Below, one piece after another: positions 50,472 through 59,955 of a stretch of 64,000 bases of DNA (the first letter of the stretch is position 1; each line of letters starts with the position of its first letter). The stretch spans positions 62,001 through 126,000 of the forward strand of contig NZ_QHKO01000011.1 in NCBI RefSeq assembly GCF_003260125.1, given 5' to 3'. A program made the translations under genes and the position numbers. The stretch comes from Lujinxingia litoralis. GTDB taxonomy: Bacteria; Myxococcota_A; Bradymonadia; Bradymonadales; Bradymonadaceae. Under the pieces are notes generated by a model. It was not told the origin of the DNA. It saw only the letters and a program-made list of their open reading frames with translations, and searched no databases.

Positions 50472-53400
50472 TTACTTCGTGTTGTCGCGCGGCGGCAGCG
50501 TGGTCGGTGCCCGAAGATCGGGGTAGGGCTCGAAATTCGGCAGTTGGACCGGGGCAGCTTCGAGCATGTGCAGCGCGGTTTCGATGGCTTTTTGGAGCTG
50601 CGGATCGTCGCCTTTGAGATCGGCCTGCGGGGGCAGTTCGACCTCGACATCGGGCTCGGTTCCCCAGTTTTCGACGGCAAAGCCCACATCTTCGAACCAG
50701 AACGAAAACTCCGGCTGGGTGGTCACGCTGCCATCGACCAGGGCGTGACGTGGCCAGATGCCCACCACCCCGCCCCAGGTGCGTTTCCCCAGGAGAGGGC
50801 CGAGCTTCATCAGCTTGAAGGTGTGGCTGAAGATGTCGCCATCGCTGCCTGCATGTTCGTTGGTCAGTGCGACCAGGGGGCCGGCCACCGATTCGGCCGG
50901 GTAGGCCATGGGCTTGCCCCAGCGCTGCAGGTCGAAGCCCACCTGCCGGCGCGCTAACTTCTCCAGGATGAGCTGGCTGACGTGGCCGCCGCCGTTGTGG
51001 CGCACGTCGACGATGAGGCCTTTGCGGCCATTTTCGCTGAGGTAATGGCGGTGGAATTCGGCGTAGCCGGCCGGTCCCATGTCGGGGATATGCACGTAGC
51101 CTATCTGCCCGCCGGTGGCCTCATGCACCCGGGTGCGGTTGAGGTTGACCCACTCGCGGTAGCGCAGCTCGGCTTCGCTGCGCAGCGCCCGGGTGGTCAC
51201 CCGACGCGGAGCGCTCTGACCGTCGCCCGCCGCTACCACCAGCTCAATGTACTGACCGGCCTGATTGACCAGGCGCTCTTCCACGCTCTGCTGCGCATGG
51301 ACCGGGCGGGCGTTGATCGCCAGCACCACATCGCCCTCACTGATGTTGAGCCCCGGGCGAGCCAGCGGCGAGGAGTGCGCCGCATCCCAGGTATCGCCGC
51401 GCAGGATGCGTTCGATGCGGTAGGCGCCCTCAAATCGCTCCGGCTCCTCGCTCAGGCGCCAGTCCGGATCCCAGCGCAGCGACGCGCCCAGAAAGCCCGG
51501 CGAGTACTGAGGCTGTCGCGGATAGTCACCGCCGATCTCGTAGGCGTGGCTCGTGCCCAGCTCGCCCTGCATCGTCCAGACCAGGTCGGAGAACTCGCTG
51601 CGGCTGGAGACCCGGGGGAGCAGTCCGCTGTAGCGCTGCCAGATCTCATCCCAGGAAACCCCGCCCATATCTTCGCGCCAGAAGTGGTCGCGCATCAGCC
51701 GCCAGGCCTCGCGCAGCATCTGGTGCCATTCCTGCAGCGGGTCGACCTGAACCGAGAGCCGGCCCAGGTCAATGTAGCCCGACTCCCGGGAGGGCTCGTC
51801 GTCATCTTCGTCGCCGGCGCTCTCCGCCGATGCGCTGACGACTTGAAGACCTTCTTCACCCCACAGGGCGATCGTCTTGTGGTCCGGGCCGATCTCAAAG
51901 GTGCTGACGCCACGGGCGAAGGTCTTTTGCTTCTGGGACTTCAGGCCGAAGTAGCGAAGCACCCCGGGAGCCTCATCCTGGTCGCCGCCGGAGAGGGCGC
52001 CCAGCACCGGGTACACCGTCCAGAAGACGCGTTCTTCGGTGGCTGCCAGGTCGCCGTAGTTACCATCGCGCACCGGGAAGACTTCCACGCGCTTGGCGAT
52101 GCCCTCCAGATCGATGCGGATGGGCTCGGGACCCTCGTCATCGCTGGCGTTGGGAGCATCATCGTCGGTGGTCGATGCTTCCGACGCCGCTGTCTCACTG
52201 CTCGCCGAGGCATCCTCGCCATCGCCTTGTGCGGTGCCGGTTTCCGGGGTCTCGTCGCCGGTCGCATCCTCGGAGGCGCTCTCCTCATCGTCGTCGCCGT
52301 CGTCGCCGCTCAAGGGGCGAGGTTTTTGCAAAAAGAGCGAGTCGGCGTCGGCCTGCAGGGTGACCACGCAGGGTTTCATGCCGCGCGGAAAACTCAGCTC
52401 AAAGAAGAGCTGATCGTAGACCGGATCGAAGTGGCGGTAGCTCAAAAAATAGAGGTAGCGCCCGGCCGGGTCGAAGGCCGGCTGCACATCCTGAAACTCG
52501 CCAGGGGTGATTTCGTGCAGAGCGCCCGATTCCAGCTCGGCCAGCTTGATCTGAGCGGTGCTGAAATGGGTGAAGAAGCCGTAGGCCGCGAAACGACCAT
52601 CGGGGCTGAAGCTGATGCCCTGGATGCGCGCGTATTCGCTGCGATCGATCACGCGGCAGGCGCCGGTGCCCAGGTCTAAGTGCACGAGTTGATGGCGGTG
52701 GTTGGCAAAGAGCGCCACATCGGCCACCGGAGAGATGACCAGATCGACGGGGCGCCCGATGGCGAAGTCGCCGGTGTCCACCGGTTGCGCCGGGCGCGAG
52801 CCGTCGGCGGTGTGAATCTCAAAGCGCTCTTCGCCGCCCTCGTCGCTGACCATCAGCAGGCGTTCGCCGTCGTTGAGGTAGCGCGCCAGGCGGTAGCGCA
52901 CGCCCTGCTCGCGGCCGGTCTGGCGCACGGCCCCTTCCCAGGCGCCCATGTTGAAGGCTTTGCCCCGGGTGGTCAGCGCCAGGGAGTGGCCGCGCGGGTG
53001 CAACGAGAAGTCGTCGAGAAACTCTTCGGCGTCGACAAAGCGGCGATTGAGGTGGGTGCGTGGCGAGGCGTAGTCGACCTCGATCCGATGCTCCTCACCG
53101 GTGGCCAGGTCAAAGCGGTAGAGCTCCCCGGCCACCGTGTACACGATGGTCTGGAGATCGGCCGAGGCGAAGCGCACGTAATGGCCCAGGTGATCGGTAT
53201 GACGCTGGAGATCGTCTCCCGAGGGCAGGCAGGAGTAGAGGTTGCCGTGGCCCTGGTAGTCGCTGATGAAGTAGATGCGGCCCGCGCGCCACAGGGGGCG
53301 GCAGAGGCCGGCTGTGATCTCGGGCAGGAGACGTTCCCACTGGTCGTCGCCCTGGCGATCGATCCAGAGCACACCGGCGGTGCCGCCGCGGTAGCGTTTC

Positions 53401-53924
53401 CAGCGGGCCAGGTCGTCGGCGTGGCGAGCCAGCACGCGACCGGGGCCCGAGGGCTCAAAGCTCAGTCCCTGGGCTCCTCCCAGGGGCAGGCGCAGGGTGG
53501 CACCGCCCTGACGAGGCACCTCGTAGAGGCCGAGCTGCCGGGTGAAGGATTCGCGCAGGTTGGAGCTGAAGAGGACCCGCTCGCTGTCCGGACTCCAGCC
53601 TACCACCGAGGCCCGCGACGCCCCGTTGAAGGTGAGCTTGCGGGCCGGACCACCGCGGGCGCGCATCACGTACACCTCGGGACGTCCTTCGTCGGTGGCG
53701 GTGTAGGCTAACCACTGCCCGCAGGGGGAGAAGGCCGGGTTGCTGACCTGACCTCGTGAGCCGCTCAGGCGGCGGGCAAATCCGCCACTTAAGGGCACTT
53801 CCCAGAGGTCGTCTTCACTGACAAAGACCACCCGATCGCCGGAGACGGTCGGGTGGCGGTAGTAGCCCTGTTCGTGGGGCTGAAGATCAAGGGGGGCCAG
53901 AAACACATCATTCATGCGCAGCAC
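50472..53924 (-). CDS. Tricorn-like protease (S41 family) with acidic insert
   Basis: This is a ~1150-residue cytosolic protease. The first ~670 residues are beta-propeller repeats (GYYRHPTVSGDRVVFVSEDD, NPAFSPCGQWLAYTATDE), a helical linker with LMRDHFWREDMGGVSW follows, then a PDZ domain (GDVVLAINARPVHAQ) and the S41 catalytic domain with NEHAGSDGDIFSHTFK (nucleophile Ser-Asp) and TWGGVVGI, as in archaeal tricorn. It degrades peptides that come from a larger protease. An ~80-residue Asp/Glu/Ser/Thr insert near residue 540-620 (GDDGDDDEESASED) splits the propeller region and is unusual. The start could be GTG 53924 or ATG 53915. Confidence 0.88.
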   Translation of the reverse strand: MLRMNDVFLAPLDLQPHEQGYYRHPTVSGDRVVFVSEDDLWEVPLSGGFARRLSGSRGQVSNPAFSPCGQWLAYTATDEGRPEVYVMRARGGPARKLTFNGASRASVVGWSPDSERVLFSSNLRESFTRQLGLYEVPRQGGATLRLPLGGAQGLSFEPSGPGRVLARHADDLARWKRYRGGTAGVLWIDRQGDDQWERLLPEITAGLCRPLWRAGRIYFISDYQGHGNLYSCLPSGDDLQRHTDHLGHYVRFASADLQTIVYTVAGELYRFDLATGEEHRIEVDYASPRTHLNRRFVDAEEFLDDFSLHPRGHSLALTTRGKAFNMGAWEGAVRQTGREQGVRYRLARYLNDGERLLMVSDEGGEERFEIHTADGSRPAQPVDTGDFAIGRPVDLVISPVADVALFANHRHQLVHLDLGTGACRVIDRSEYARIQGISFSPDGRFAAYGFFTHFSTAQIKLAELESGALHEITPGEFQDVQPAFDPAGRYLYFLSYRHFDPVYDQLFFELSFPRGMKPCVVTLQADADSLFLQKPRPLSGDDGDDDEESASEDATGDETPETGTAQGDGEDASASSETAASEASTTDDDAPNASDDEGPEPIRIDLEGIAKRVEVFPVRDGNYGDLAATEERVFWTVYPVLGALSGGDQDEAPGVLRYFGLKSQKQKTFARGVSTFEIGPDHKTIALWGEEGLQVVSASAESAGDEDDDEPSRESGYIDLGRLSVQVDPLQEWHQMLREAWRLMRDHFWREDMGGVSWDEIWQRYSGLLPRVSSRSEFSDLVWTMQGELGTSHAYEIGGDYPRQPQYSPGFLGASLRWDPDWRLSEEPERFEGAYRIERILRGDTWDAAHSSPLARPGLNISEGDVVLAINARPVHAQQSVEERLVNQAGQYIELVVAAGDGQSAPRRVTTRALRSEAELRYREWVNLNRTRVHEATGGQIGYVHIPDMGPAGYAEFHRHYLSENGRKGLIVDVRHNGGGHVSQLILEKLARRQVGFDLQRWGKPMAYPAESVAGPLVALTNEHAGSDGDIFSHTFKLMKLGPLLGKRTWGGVVGIWPRHALVDGSVTTQPEFSFWFEDVGFAVENWGTEPDVEVELPPQADLKGDDPQLQKAIETALHMLEAAPVQLPNFEPYPDLRAPTTLPPRDNTK

Positions 53925-54202
53925 GCTCGTCGCGAAGTCATCCGTCTATCGTAAAACCAGGGGCCAAGAGGCCAGACAGCTCTATTGCATGCGGGGGGCA
54001 ATTTCAATCGCGTCCGGAGAGTTTTGACGCGCTGCGGCAAGAGATACGCGCACTTAGCCCGGTTGAATAGGGCTTGTGGCGCTGGCGTATCACGTTAGTA
54101 TCGAGCGATCCTGTAGCGTGTTCTACGTCGCCGAGGCGGTCTGTTTAGCGTGAACGCCGCGCGGCCCTCATCTCTGTGCCCGACCCGACTAAGGAGGTTT
54201 TC

Positions 54203-54865
54203 ATGCGTCATTGCCGAACCCTGGTGTTGCTGATCCTGATGCTTGCGTTCAGCGCACCGGCTTTTGCCCAGCAGAATGGCCGGTGGGAACCGATGGGCGA
54301 GTCGGACGGTGTGGCGATTTCGCGCATGCAGGTGGAGGGCTCGTCGGTCTTTGCGTTTCGCGGGGAGATTGTGGCCGACGTGCATATCGGGAAGCTCCTG
54401 ACGGTGTTTGCCGACGGCAACCAGCGTCGCCACTGGGTCGATCGCTACGATGAGCACGGCACGCTGGAGCGCGGGGAGTTGAGCGAGCGCTACTGGATCC
54501 GCTTCGGGTTACCCTTTCCGATCAAGGATCGCGACTATGTGCTGCAGACCGAGGGGCGCCTGGACCAGGCCAATCAGGTCTTTGTGGCCTCGATCGAATC
54601 GGTGGATGATGCGCGCCGCCCGGAGAATGACTGCTGCGTGAGGGCGATGACCTACTCGACCTACTATCGGTTTGAGGCGTTGGAGGGGGAACGTACGCGC
54701 ATGATCGTGGAGGTCCACACCGACCCGAAAGGGCTCTTGCCCGACTGGCTGGTCAACCGCATTCAGCGCGACTGGCCCTCGAAGACGCTCGGCGGGCTGA
54801 TCCGTCAGGCCAAGAAAGGAGACCAGCCGCTCTACGGTCCGGTGGCCGACTGGCATCGCCCTTGA
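54203..54865 (+). CDS. Secreted START-domain (lipid-binding) protein
   Basis: This is a 220-residue protein with a signal peptide (MRHCRTLVLLILMLAFSAPAFA). The mature part is a START/SRPBCC helix-grip domain of the longer type: RGEIVADVHIGKLLTVFAD, RHWVDRYDEHGTLERG, YWIRFGLPFPIKDRDYVL, and a final helix of LGGLIRQAKKG. It is related in plan to the shorter protein at 1727-2296. The ATG at 54203 has an outstanding AAGGAGGT site. The previous ~280 bp up to the divergent tricorn gene shows nothing else. Its TGA overlaps the TTG start of the MobA-like gene. The ligand is unknown. Confidence 0.78.
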   Translation: MRHCRTLVLLILMLAFSAPAFAQQNGRWEPMGESDGVAISRMQVEGSSVFAFRGEIVADVHIGKLLTVFADGNQRRHWVDRYDEHGTLERGELSERYWIRFGLPFPIKDRDYVLQTEGRLDQANQVFVASIESVDDARRPENDCCVRAMTYSTYYRFEALEGERTRMIVEVHTDPKGLLPDWLVNRIQRDWPSKTLGGLIRQAKKGDQPLYGPVADWHRP

Positions 54866-55452
54866 GGGAGTGCCGCGGTTACGTGCTGGCCGGGGGGCTC
54901 GCCCGACGCCTGGGACAGGATAAGGCGCGGGCGGAGATCGCCCCCGGGGTGGCGCTGATAAACTGGGTCTGTGGGCGGCTGAGCCCACCGATCACGAGCT
55001 GGACGGCGGTGGGCGCGCGGGCGGGGCAGTTTGAGGACCTGGGGGTGCCCACCCTGGGGGATCGCTGGCCCGGGCAGGGACCGCTGGGGGGCATCGCCAC
55101 CGCGGCGAATGAGGCGCAGGCCGGCTGGTTTTTTGTGACGAGCTGTGACGCGGCCTGGGCCCGGGGCCGGTGGGTAGAGCTCTTGTGGGAGCAGCGGCAG
55201 GGGCCGGCGGTGGTCTTTGAGCACGAGGGGATCGTGGAGCCGCTTTTTGGCTGGTATCGCGGCGAGCTGGCCGAGCCCCTGGCGCAGGCGCTGGAGGCCG
55301 GTCATCGTTCGGTCTGGCGCTTTTTAAACGAGGTGGGGGCCACCCGGGTGGCTGCGCCCCGGGGGTGGGTGAGCGGGCAGGGGATCAACGATCCTCAAGA
55401 CCTGACGCGGGCGCAAACCTTCGCGCAAAAGATTCTCCGGGCGGATCGTTGA
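54862..55452 (+). CDS. mobA: Molybdenum cofactor guanylyltransferase (MobA-like)
   Basis: This is a 196-residue nucleotidyltransferase. Seen: GYVLAGGLARRLGQDKA (the GTP-binding LAGGxSxRMGxDKA motif, with Leu for Met), GQGPLGGIATA, TSCDAAW (the metal-binding Asp in the usual CDxPF place) and late VVFEHEGIVEPLFGWYRGEL. It would join GMP to molybdopterin for DMSO-reductase-type enzymes; none of those is in this window. The start is TTG at 54862, overlapping the TGA of the START gene by 4 bases, so translation is coupled to an unrelated gene. Slight divergence from the motifs leaves room for a related sugar or nucleotide transferase. Confidence 0.8.
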   Translation: MRECRGYVLAGGLARRLGQDKARAEIAPGVALINWVCGRLSPPITSWTAVGARAGQFEDLGVPTLGDRWPGQGPLGGIATAANEAQAGWFFVTSCDAAWARGRWVELLWEQRQGPAVVFEHEGIVEPLFGWYRGELAEPLAQALEAGHRSVWRFLNEVGATRVAAPRGWVSGQGINDPQDLTRAQTFAQKILRADR

Positions 55453-55630
55453 CTGAGCAAAAACGTGTTTAAAGTTGCTGGCATCGCGACACCGACGAAG
55501 TCCAGGCAGGGGGTGTCACGGCGCTGTACGCAGGCCTGTGCCTCGGAGTGAGGCGAGGACCTTCTGCGCCGCGATGGACCGCGCTGTACCTTGAGCCCAT
55601 GTCATCCGCCGAGCGAGGAGACTTCTGACT

Positions 55631-57250
55631 ATGCAGCCTTCCACCGAAGAGCATCGCAGCCCCGATGCGATCACTATTCTGGGCGATGTGGCCCCCGGTT
55701 ATGAACGCATCTTAAGCGCGGAGGCGCTCGCGTTTGTGGCCGGGTTGCATCGGGAGTTTGAGCCGCGTCGGCGCCAGCTTCTGGCCGAGCGACAGCGCCG
55801 TCAGGAGGCGATCGACGCCGGCGCCAACCCGGCGGCGCCGGCCGACACCCGTGCCATTCGCCAGGGCGACTGGCAGGTGGCCCGGGTGCCTCAGGACATG
55901 CAGCGGCGCGTGGTCGAGATCACCGGACCGGTGGAGCGCAAGATGATCATCAACGCTCTCAATTCCGGCGCCGACAGCTTCATGGCCGACTTTGAAGACG
56001 CCACCTCCCCGACCTGGGCCAACGTGGTGGAGGGGCAGAACAACCTCTTTGATGCGGTGCGCCGCCAGATCGACTTTCGCGACGAGGCGCGGGGCAAGGA
56101 GTACAAACTTCGTGAGAATCCGGCCACGTTGATGGTGCGTCCGCGTGGATGGCATCTCAATGAGAAGCATATCCAGGTCGGCGGCATGCCCATTTCGGCG
56201 AGCCTCTTCGACTTCGGGATGTACTTCTTCCACAACGCGCAGGAGTTGGTGCGACGGGGCAGCGGGCCTTATTTCTACCTGCCCAAGCTGGAGAGCCATC
56301 GGGAAGCGGCGTTGTGGAACGATGTCTTTGCCCTGGCTCAACAGCGCCTGGGGCTGGAGCAGGGCACGATCAAGGCCACGGTGCTCGTCGAGACGATTCA
56401 CGCGGCCTTTGAGATGGAAGAGATTCTCTATGCGCTACGTGAGCATAGCGCGGGGCTGAATGCCGGCCGCTGGGATTATATCTTCAGCGTGATCAAGACC
56501 TTCCGGGCGCGCCAGACCGTGGTACTTCCGGACCGGGCGCAGATCACGATGACGGTGCCCTTTATGAAGGCCTACGCCGAGCGTCTGGTGCACATCTGCC
56601 ATAAGCGAGGCGCTCACGCCATCGGTGGGATGGCCGCGTTCATTCCCTCGCGCCGTGATCCCGAGGCGAACGAGCGAGCGCTGGCCGCGGTACGTCGTGA
56701 TAAGGATCGCGAGGCCTCAGACGGCTTCGACGGCACCTGGGTGGCGCATCCGGACCTGGTGGAGGTGGCCCGTGAGCCCTTTGAAGCGGTGATGAAAGGC
56801 AAGCCGCATCAAAAGGAACGCCGCCGGGAGGTCAGCGCGGTCGCCGAACAGGAGCTGCTTAACTTTCGGGTGCCCGAGGGCAAAGTCACCGAGGCAGGGC
56901 TGCGCACCAACATCAACGTGGGGCTTCAATACATTGCCTGGTGGCTCCAGGGCCTGGGCGCGGTGGCGATCTACAACCTGATGGAAGACGCCGCCACCGC
57001 CGAGATCAGTCGTTCGCAGATCTGGCAATGGCTCCACCGACCCGATGTGGTCCTTGAAGATGGTCGCTCCGTCGACCGCGAACTCTACGATCGCCTGGTT
57101 GATGAGGAGCTCCTGGCGATTCGTGAGGTCATGGGAGCCGAACGTTTTGATGCACTTCCCTTTGAGCGCGCCCGTCAGATCTTTGACGAAGTGGCGACGT
57201 CCGAAGATTTCGTGGAGTTTTTCACGTTGGTGGCCTATGAGGCGATTTAA
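55631..57250 (+). CDS. aceB: Malate synthase A
   Basis: This is a 539-residue enzyme of the glyoxylate shunt: glyoxylate plus acetyl-CoA gives malate. Seen: FMADFEDATSPTWANVVEGQ and LMVRPRGWHLNEKH (the Arg and metal/glyoxylate site), VLVETIHAAFEMEEILYALR with the Glu ligand, LNAGRWDYIFSVIK, GGMAAFIPSRRDP and the C-terminal TNINVGLQYIAWWLQGLGAVAIYNLMEDAATAEISR block with the catalytic Asp. Length matches isoform A. Isocitrate lyase follows after 131 bp. Together they let the cell grow on acetate or fatty acids. GAGGAG lies 10-15 bases before the ATG. Confidence 0.96.
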   Translation: MQPSTEEHRSPDAITILGDVAPGYERILSAEALAFVAGLHREFEPRRRQLLAERQRRQEAIDAGANPAAPADTRAIRQGDWQVARVPQDMQRRVVEITGPVERKMIINALNSGADSFMADFEDATSPTWANVVEGQNNLFDAVRRQIDFRDEARGKEYKLRENPATLMVRPRGWHLNEKHIQVGGMPISASLFDFGMYFFHNAQELVRRGSGPYFYLPKLESHREAALWNDVFALAQQRLGLEQGTIKATVLVETIHAAFEMEEILYALREHSAGLNAGRWDYIFSVIKTFRARQTVVLPDRAQITMTVPFMKAYAERLVHICHKRGAHAIGGMAAFIPSRRDPEANERALAAVRRDKDREASDGFDGTWVAHPDLVEVAREPFEAVMKGKPHQKERRREVSAVAEQELLNFRVPEGKVTEAGLRTNINVGLQYIAWWLQGLGAVAIYNLMEDAATAEISRSQIWQWLHRPDVVLEDGRSVDRELYDRLVDEELLAIREVMGAERFDALPFERARQIFDEVATSEDFVEFFTLVAYEAI

Positions 57251-57264
57251 GCCTTGAGGTCGTT

Positions 57265-57285
57265 GAGCTCGCAGAGCTCTCTTTT
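57265..57285 (+). terminator. Hairpin with T-tract between aceB and aceA
   Basis: GAGCTC-GCA-GAGCTC followed by TCTTTTT, 15 bp after the aceB stop. A second hairpin (GCCGCC-TTC-GGCGGC) follows at 57328-57342. The short 6-bp stem makes this a weak terminator or attenuator that could lower aceA relative to aceB. aceA has its own ribosome site, GGAGCAG. Confidence 0.4.
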
Positions 57286-57381
57286 TCCAGGGCCGCGACG
57301 TCGTGGCGCGGCTGTGCTTGATGCGCAGCCGCCTTCGGCGGCCTGTTCTCCCCCGATTCCGGATTTGAACAGGAGCAGCAT

Positions 57382-58665
57382 ATGAATCCCCCTCAGAATT
57401 CGACCGAGATGGAAGCGCAATGGGAGCACGACCCTCGCTGGCGTGGTGTGCAGCGCCCCTACACAGCTTCGCAGGTCTTTAAACTTCGGGGCAGTGTGCC
57501 CATCGCCTACACCCTGGCCGAGCGCGGCGCTACCAGGCTGTGGGAACTCTTTCATGAGCGCCCCTTTGTGCGCTGTCTGAGCGCGGTCACCGGCAATCAG
57601 GCCATCCAGCAGGTGCAGGCCGGGCTGGAGGCCATTTACATCAGCGGGTGGCAGGTTGCTGGTGATGCCAACAGCGCGGGCTGCGTCTATCCGGACCAGA
57701 GCCTTTATCCAGTGGACTCGGTGCCTGCGTTGGTCGAACGGGTGAACCGCGCACTGCAACGCGCCGATCAGGTCTCGCATATTGAGGGGCAAACGCCGCG
57801 GGACTGGTTTGCGCCGATCGTGGCCGATGCCGAGGCGGGCTTCGGGGGCAATCTCAACGCTTTTGAGCTGATGAAGGCCATGATCGAGGCCGGGGCGGCC
57901 GGAGTGCACTTCGAAGATCAACTCTCGTCGGCCAAGAAGTGCGGTCATATGGGGGGTAAGGTCCTGGTCCCCACCAGCGAGTTTGTGCACAAACTCATCG
58001 CCGCTCGCCTGGCCTCGGATGTGATGGGGGTGCCGACGGTGCTGGTAGCTCGTACCGATGCGCATTCGGCCAATCTGCTCACCAGTGATATCGATCCTCA
58101 GGATCGCTCCTTTATTCAGAGCGAGAAGGGACGCAGCTCCGAGGGGTTCTTTACCATTCGGGGCGGGTTGGAGTTTGCGATCGCACGTGCGCTGGCCTAC
58201 GCGCCCTACGCAGACATGCTCTGGTGTGAGACCTCCACGCCGGATCTGGGGGAGGCCCGAGAGTTCGCCCAAGAGGTGCACAGGAAGTTCCCCGATAAGC
58301 TGCTGGCCTACAACTGTTCGCCCTCTTTTAACTGGCGGCAAAATCTGGATGAGCCCACCATCGCCAGTTTCCAGGAGCAGCTTGGAGAGATGGGGTATGC
58401 GCTTCAATTTGTGACGCTTTCGGGATGGCATTCTCTGAACGCCGCGATGTTCGAGCTGGCCCGCGACTATCGTGAGCGCGGCATGGAGGCCTACTCACAG
58501 CTTCAGGAGCACGAGTTTGAGTTGGCCCGTCTGCAGAATTACAGCGCGGTACGCCATCAGGCTTTTGTCGGGGCCGGCTATTTTGATGAGGTGCAACTCA
58601 CCATCACCAGCGGCGAGTCGCAAACGGTGGCCATGCGCGGCTCCACCGAAGAAGATCAGTTTTGA
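57382..58665 (+). CDS. aceA: Isocitrate lyase
   Basis: This 427-residue enzyme splits isocitrate to glyoxylate and succinate. It has the active-site signature SAKKCGHMGGKVLVPT with the catalytic Cys, VADAEAGFGGNLNAFELMK (metal and substrate site), GVHFEDQLSS, VLVARTDAHSANLL, and YNCSPSFNWRQNLDEP near the C-terminal active-site lid. Length and order are normal. GGAGCAG lies 7 bases before the ATG. It is downstream of malate synthase with a possible attenuator between. No kinase/phosphatase gene (aceK) follows, so flux control must be transcriptional or elsewhere. Confidence 0.96.
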   Translation: MNPPQNSTEMEAQWEHDPRWRGVQRPYTASQVFKLRGSVPIAYTLAERGATRLWELFHERPFVRCLSAVTGNQAIQQVQAGLEAIYISGWQVAGDANSAGCVYPDQSLYPVDSVPALVERVNRALQRADQVSHIEGQTPRDWFAPIVADAEAGFGGNLNAFELMKAMIEAGAAGVHFEDQLSSAKKCGHMGGKVLVPTSEFVHKLIAARLASDVMGVPTVLVARTDAHSANLLTSDIDPQDRSFIQSEKGRSSEGFFTIRGGLEFAIARALAYAPYADMLWCETSTPDLGEAREFAQEVHRKFPDKLLAYNCSPSFNWRQNLDEPTIASFQEQLGEMGYALQFVTLSGWHSLNAAMFELARDYRERGMEAYSQLQEHEFELARLQNYSAVRHQAFVGAGYFDEVQLTITSGESQTVAMRGSTEEDQF

Positions 58666-58707
58666 TGGCGACGAAGGGTGTCGCCCCGGAGTGAGGGGGC
58701 GGGGGTG

Positions 58708-58798
58708 GTGGCCAGTGGCCACTGCCGGTGTTGCCCGCGTGAAGAGAGACACGCGTGAGGAGCCGGGAGTGGGGTTCTCCCGGCTCCCGGCAACACCG
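58708..58798 (+). ncRNA. Candidate structured RNA: three-way junction after isocitrate lyase
   Basis: A 10-bp outer stem CGGTGTTGCC (58726-58735) pairs with GGCAACACCG (58789-58798). Inside it are two perfect hairpins: CGCGTG/CACGCG (58736-58755) and GGAGCCGGGAG/CTCCCGGCTCC (58759-58787). A further hairpin, GTGGCC-AGT-GGCCAC, precedes it at 58708. No T-tract and no gene follow for ~390 bp; that stretch has more small hairpins (GCGGCCA-GGA-TGGCCGC at 58883, CCGAG-CAGG-CTCGG near 58957) but nothing else I can name. No known riboswitch class was recognised. Confidence 0.5.
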
Positions 58799-59187
58799 AG
58801 ATGAAGTGCCGTCGTGTGATGCATCGGTCGCCTGAAGTCCCGGTTCGGCAAGGTATAGCAGGAGAGCTGGCGCTTGTGAGGAGCGGCCAGGATGGCCGCG
58901 GGAGGCTGGGACCAGGTCCTCCTGGTTGGTTAAGTCAGGCAGAACTCCATTCACACCGAGCAGGCTCGGCACTCAGGCCTTGATATGGGCCAGGTGCCCA
59001 ACAGATTGTCGTATAAGTTGCCGTACAGATGGCCTGGGGGGAGCCGGGGCCCCTCTCAGGATGCGTTCCACGAGCACCTTTGGAGGGGCCCTTATCCATT
59101 GGCAAACTGCCTTCGCGTGGTTTGACACGCATTTTTGCGAAGACTACCTTCGGCGCGCCTTTCCCCCCTCCGCCGGAGCATACCCCG

Positions 59188-59955
59188 ATGGCCGCACAAC
59201 TCCCCCCCCATTCGCCAGAAGAGGCGATTTTGCTGGTCGCCGGGACCGGCAGCCGCCTCCGTCCATTGACCGCCGATCGCCCCAAATGCCTGCTCGAGGT
59301 GGGTGGGCAGGCGCTGCTTAAACGTCTGCTCGATCAGCTGGCAGAGGTCGGGATCAAGCGTGCGGTGCTGGTGACCGGCTACCTGCATGAGCGCATGGTA
59401 GAGACGGTCGCATCCTGGTCGCTCGGCCTTGATGTGGCGTTCGCCCCCAATCCCACGTTTGACACCGAGAATAACGCGATCTCGACCCTGGTGGGGATGC
59501 GCGAACTCAAAGGGCGCTCCTTCTTGCTCTGCGACGGTGACATTCTTTTGCGCCAGACCACCTGGGTGGCCGATCTCTTGCGGGATGAACGCGAAAACGT
59601 GTTGACGATGATTCGTTTCGACACGCTGGGGCACGAGGAGATGAAGATCCGACTGGGGCATCGCGAAGCGATTGAAGGCCTGAGTAAGGGGCTCGACCCT
59701 GCCAGCGCGCATGGTGAGTCGCTGGGGGTGCAGAAAGTCGGCCCCTCGGCCTTCAGCACATTGATCGAGCGGCTCTCAAGTCTCAATGACGAGGAGCGGG
59801 TGCGACTCTACTACGAAGACGTCTTTGCCGAGCTGATTCCAGAGGGCATTAAGTTCTTTGCGCGCGAGGTCCAGCCGGGAAGTTGGACGGAGATCGACAC
59901 CGCCGAAGATCTTCAGATGGCGCGCGAACTCTACCAGAGCTGGAGCGAGGTATGA
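59188..59955 (+). CDS. LicC-like nucleotidyltransferase (phosphocholine/inositol-phosphate cytidylyltransferase type)
   Basis: This is a 255-residue nucleotidyltransferase with ILLVAGTGSRLRPLTADRPKCLLEVGG (nucleotide-binding loop and the conserved Lys), NPTFDTENNAISTL (typical of LicC and inositol-phosphate cytidylyltransferases), and LLCDGDILL with the metal-binding Asp. It should activate a small phospho-alcohol with CTP. The frame is open further upstream, but the 53-residue extension is not family-like; the ATG at 59188 has GGAG 10 bases before it. Its TGA overlaps the next gene (ATGA), which is a CDP-alcohol phosphatidyltransferase, the natural next step. The alcohol (choline, inositol or another) cannot be read from sequence. 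Confidence 0.82.
   Translation: MAAQLPPHSPEEAILLVAGTGSRLRPLTADRPKCLLEVGGQALLKRLLDQLAEVGIKRAVLVTGYLHERMVETVASWSLGLDVAFAPNPTFDTENNAISTLVGMRELKGRSFLLCDGDILLRQTTWVADLLRDERENVLTMIRFDTLGHEEMKIRLGHREAIEGLSKGLDPASAHGESLGVQKVGPSAFSTLIERLSSLNDEERVRLYYEDVFAELIPEGIKFFAREVQPGSWTEIDTAEDLQMARELYQSWSEV

Noticed and set aside
58700..58980. A known riboswitch upstream of the cytidylyltransferase
   Set aside because: No recognised consensus (SAM, cobalamin, TPP, glycine, c-di-GMP) was found; only strong unnamed stems remain.
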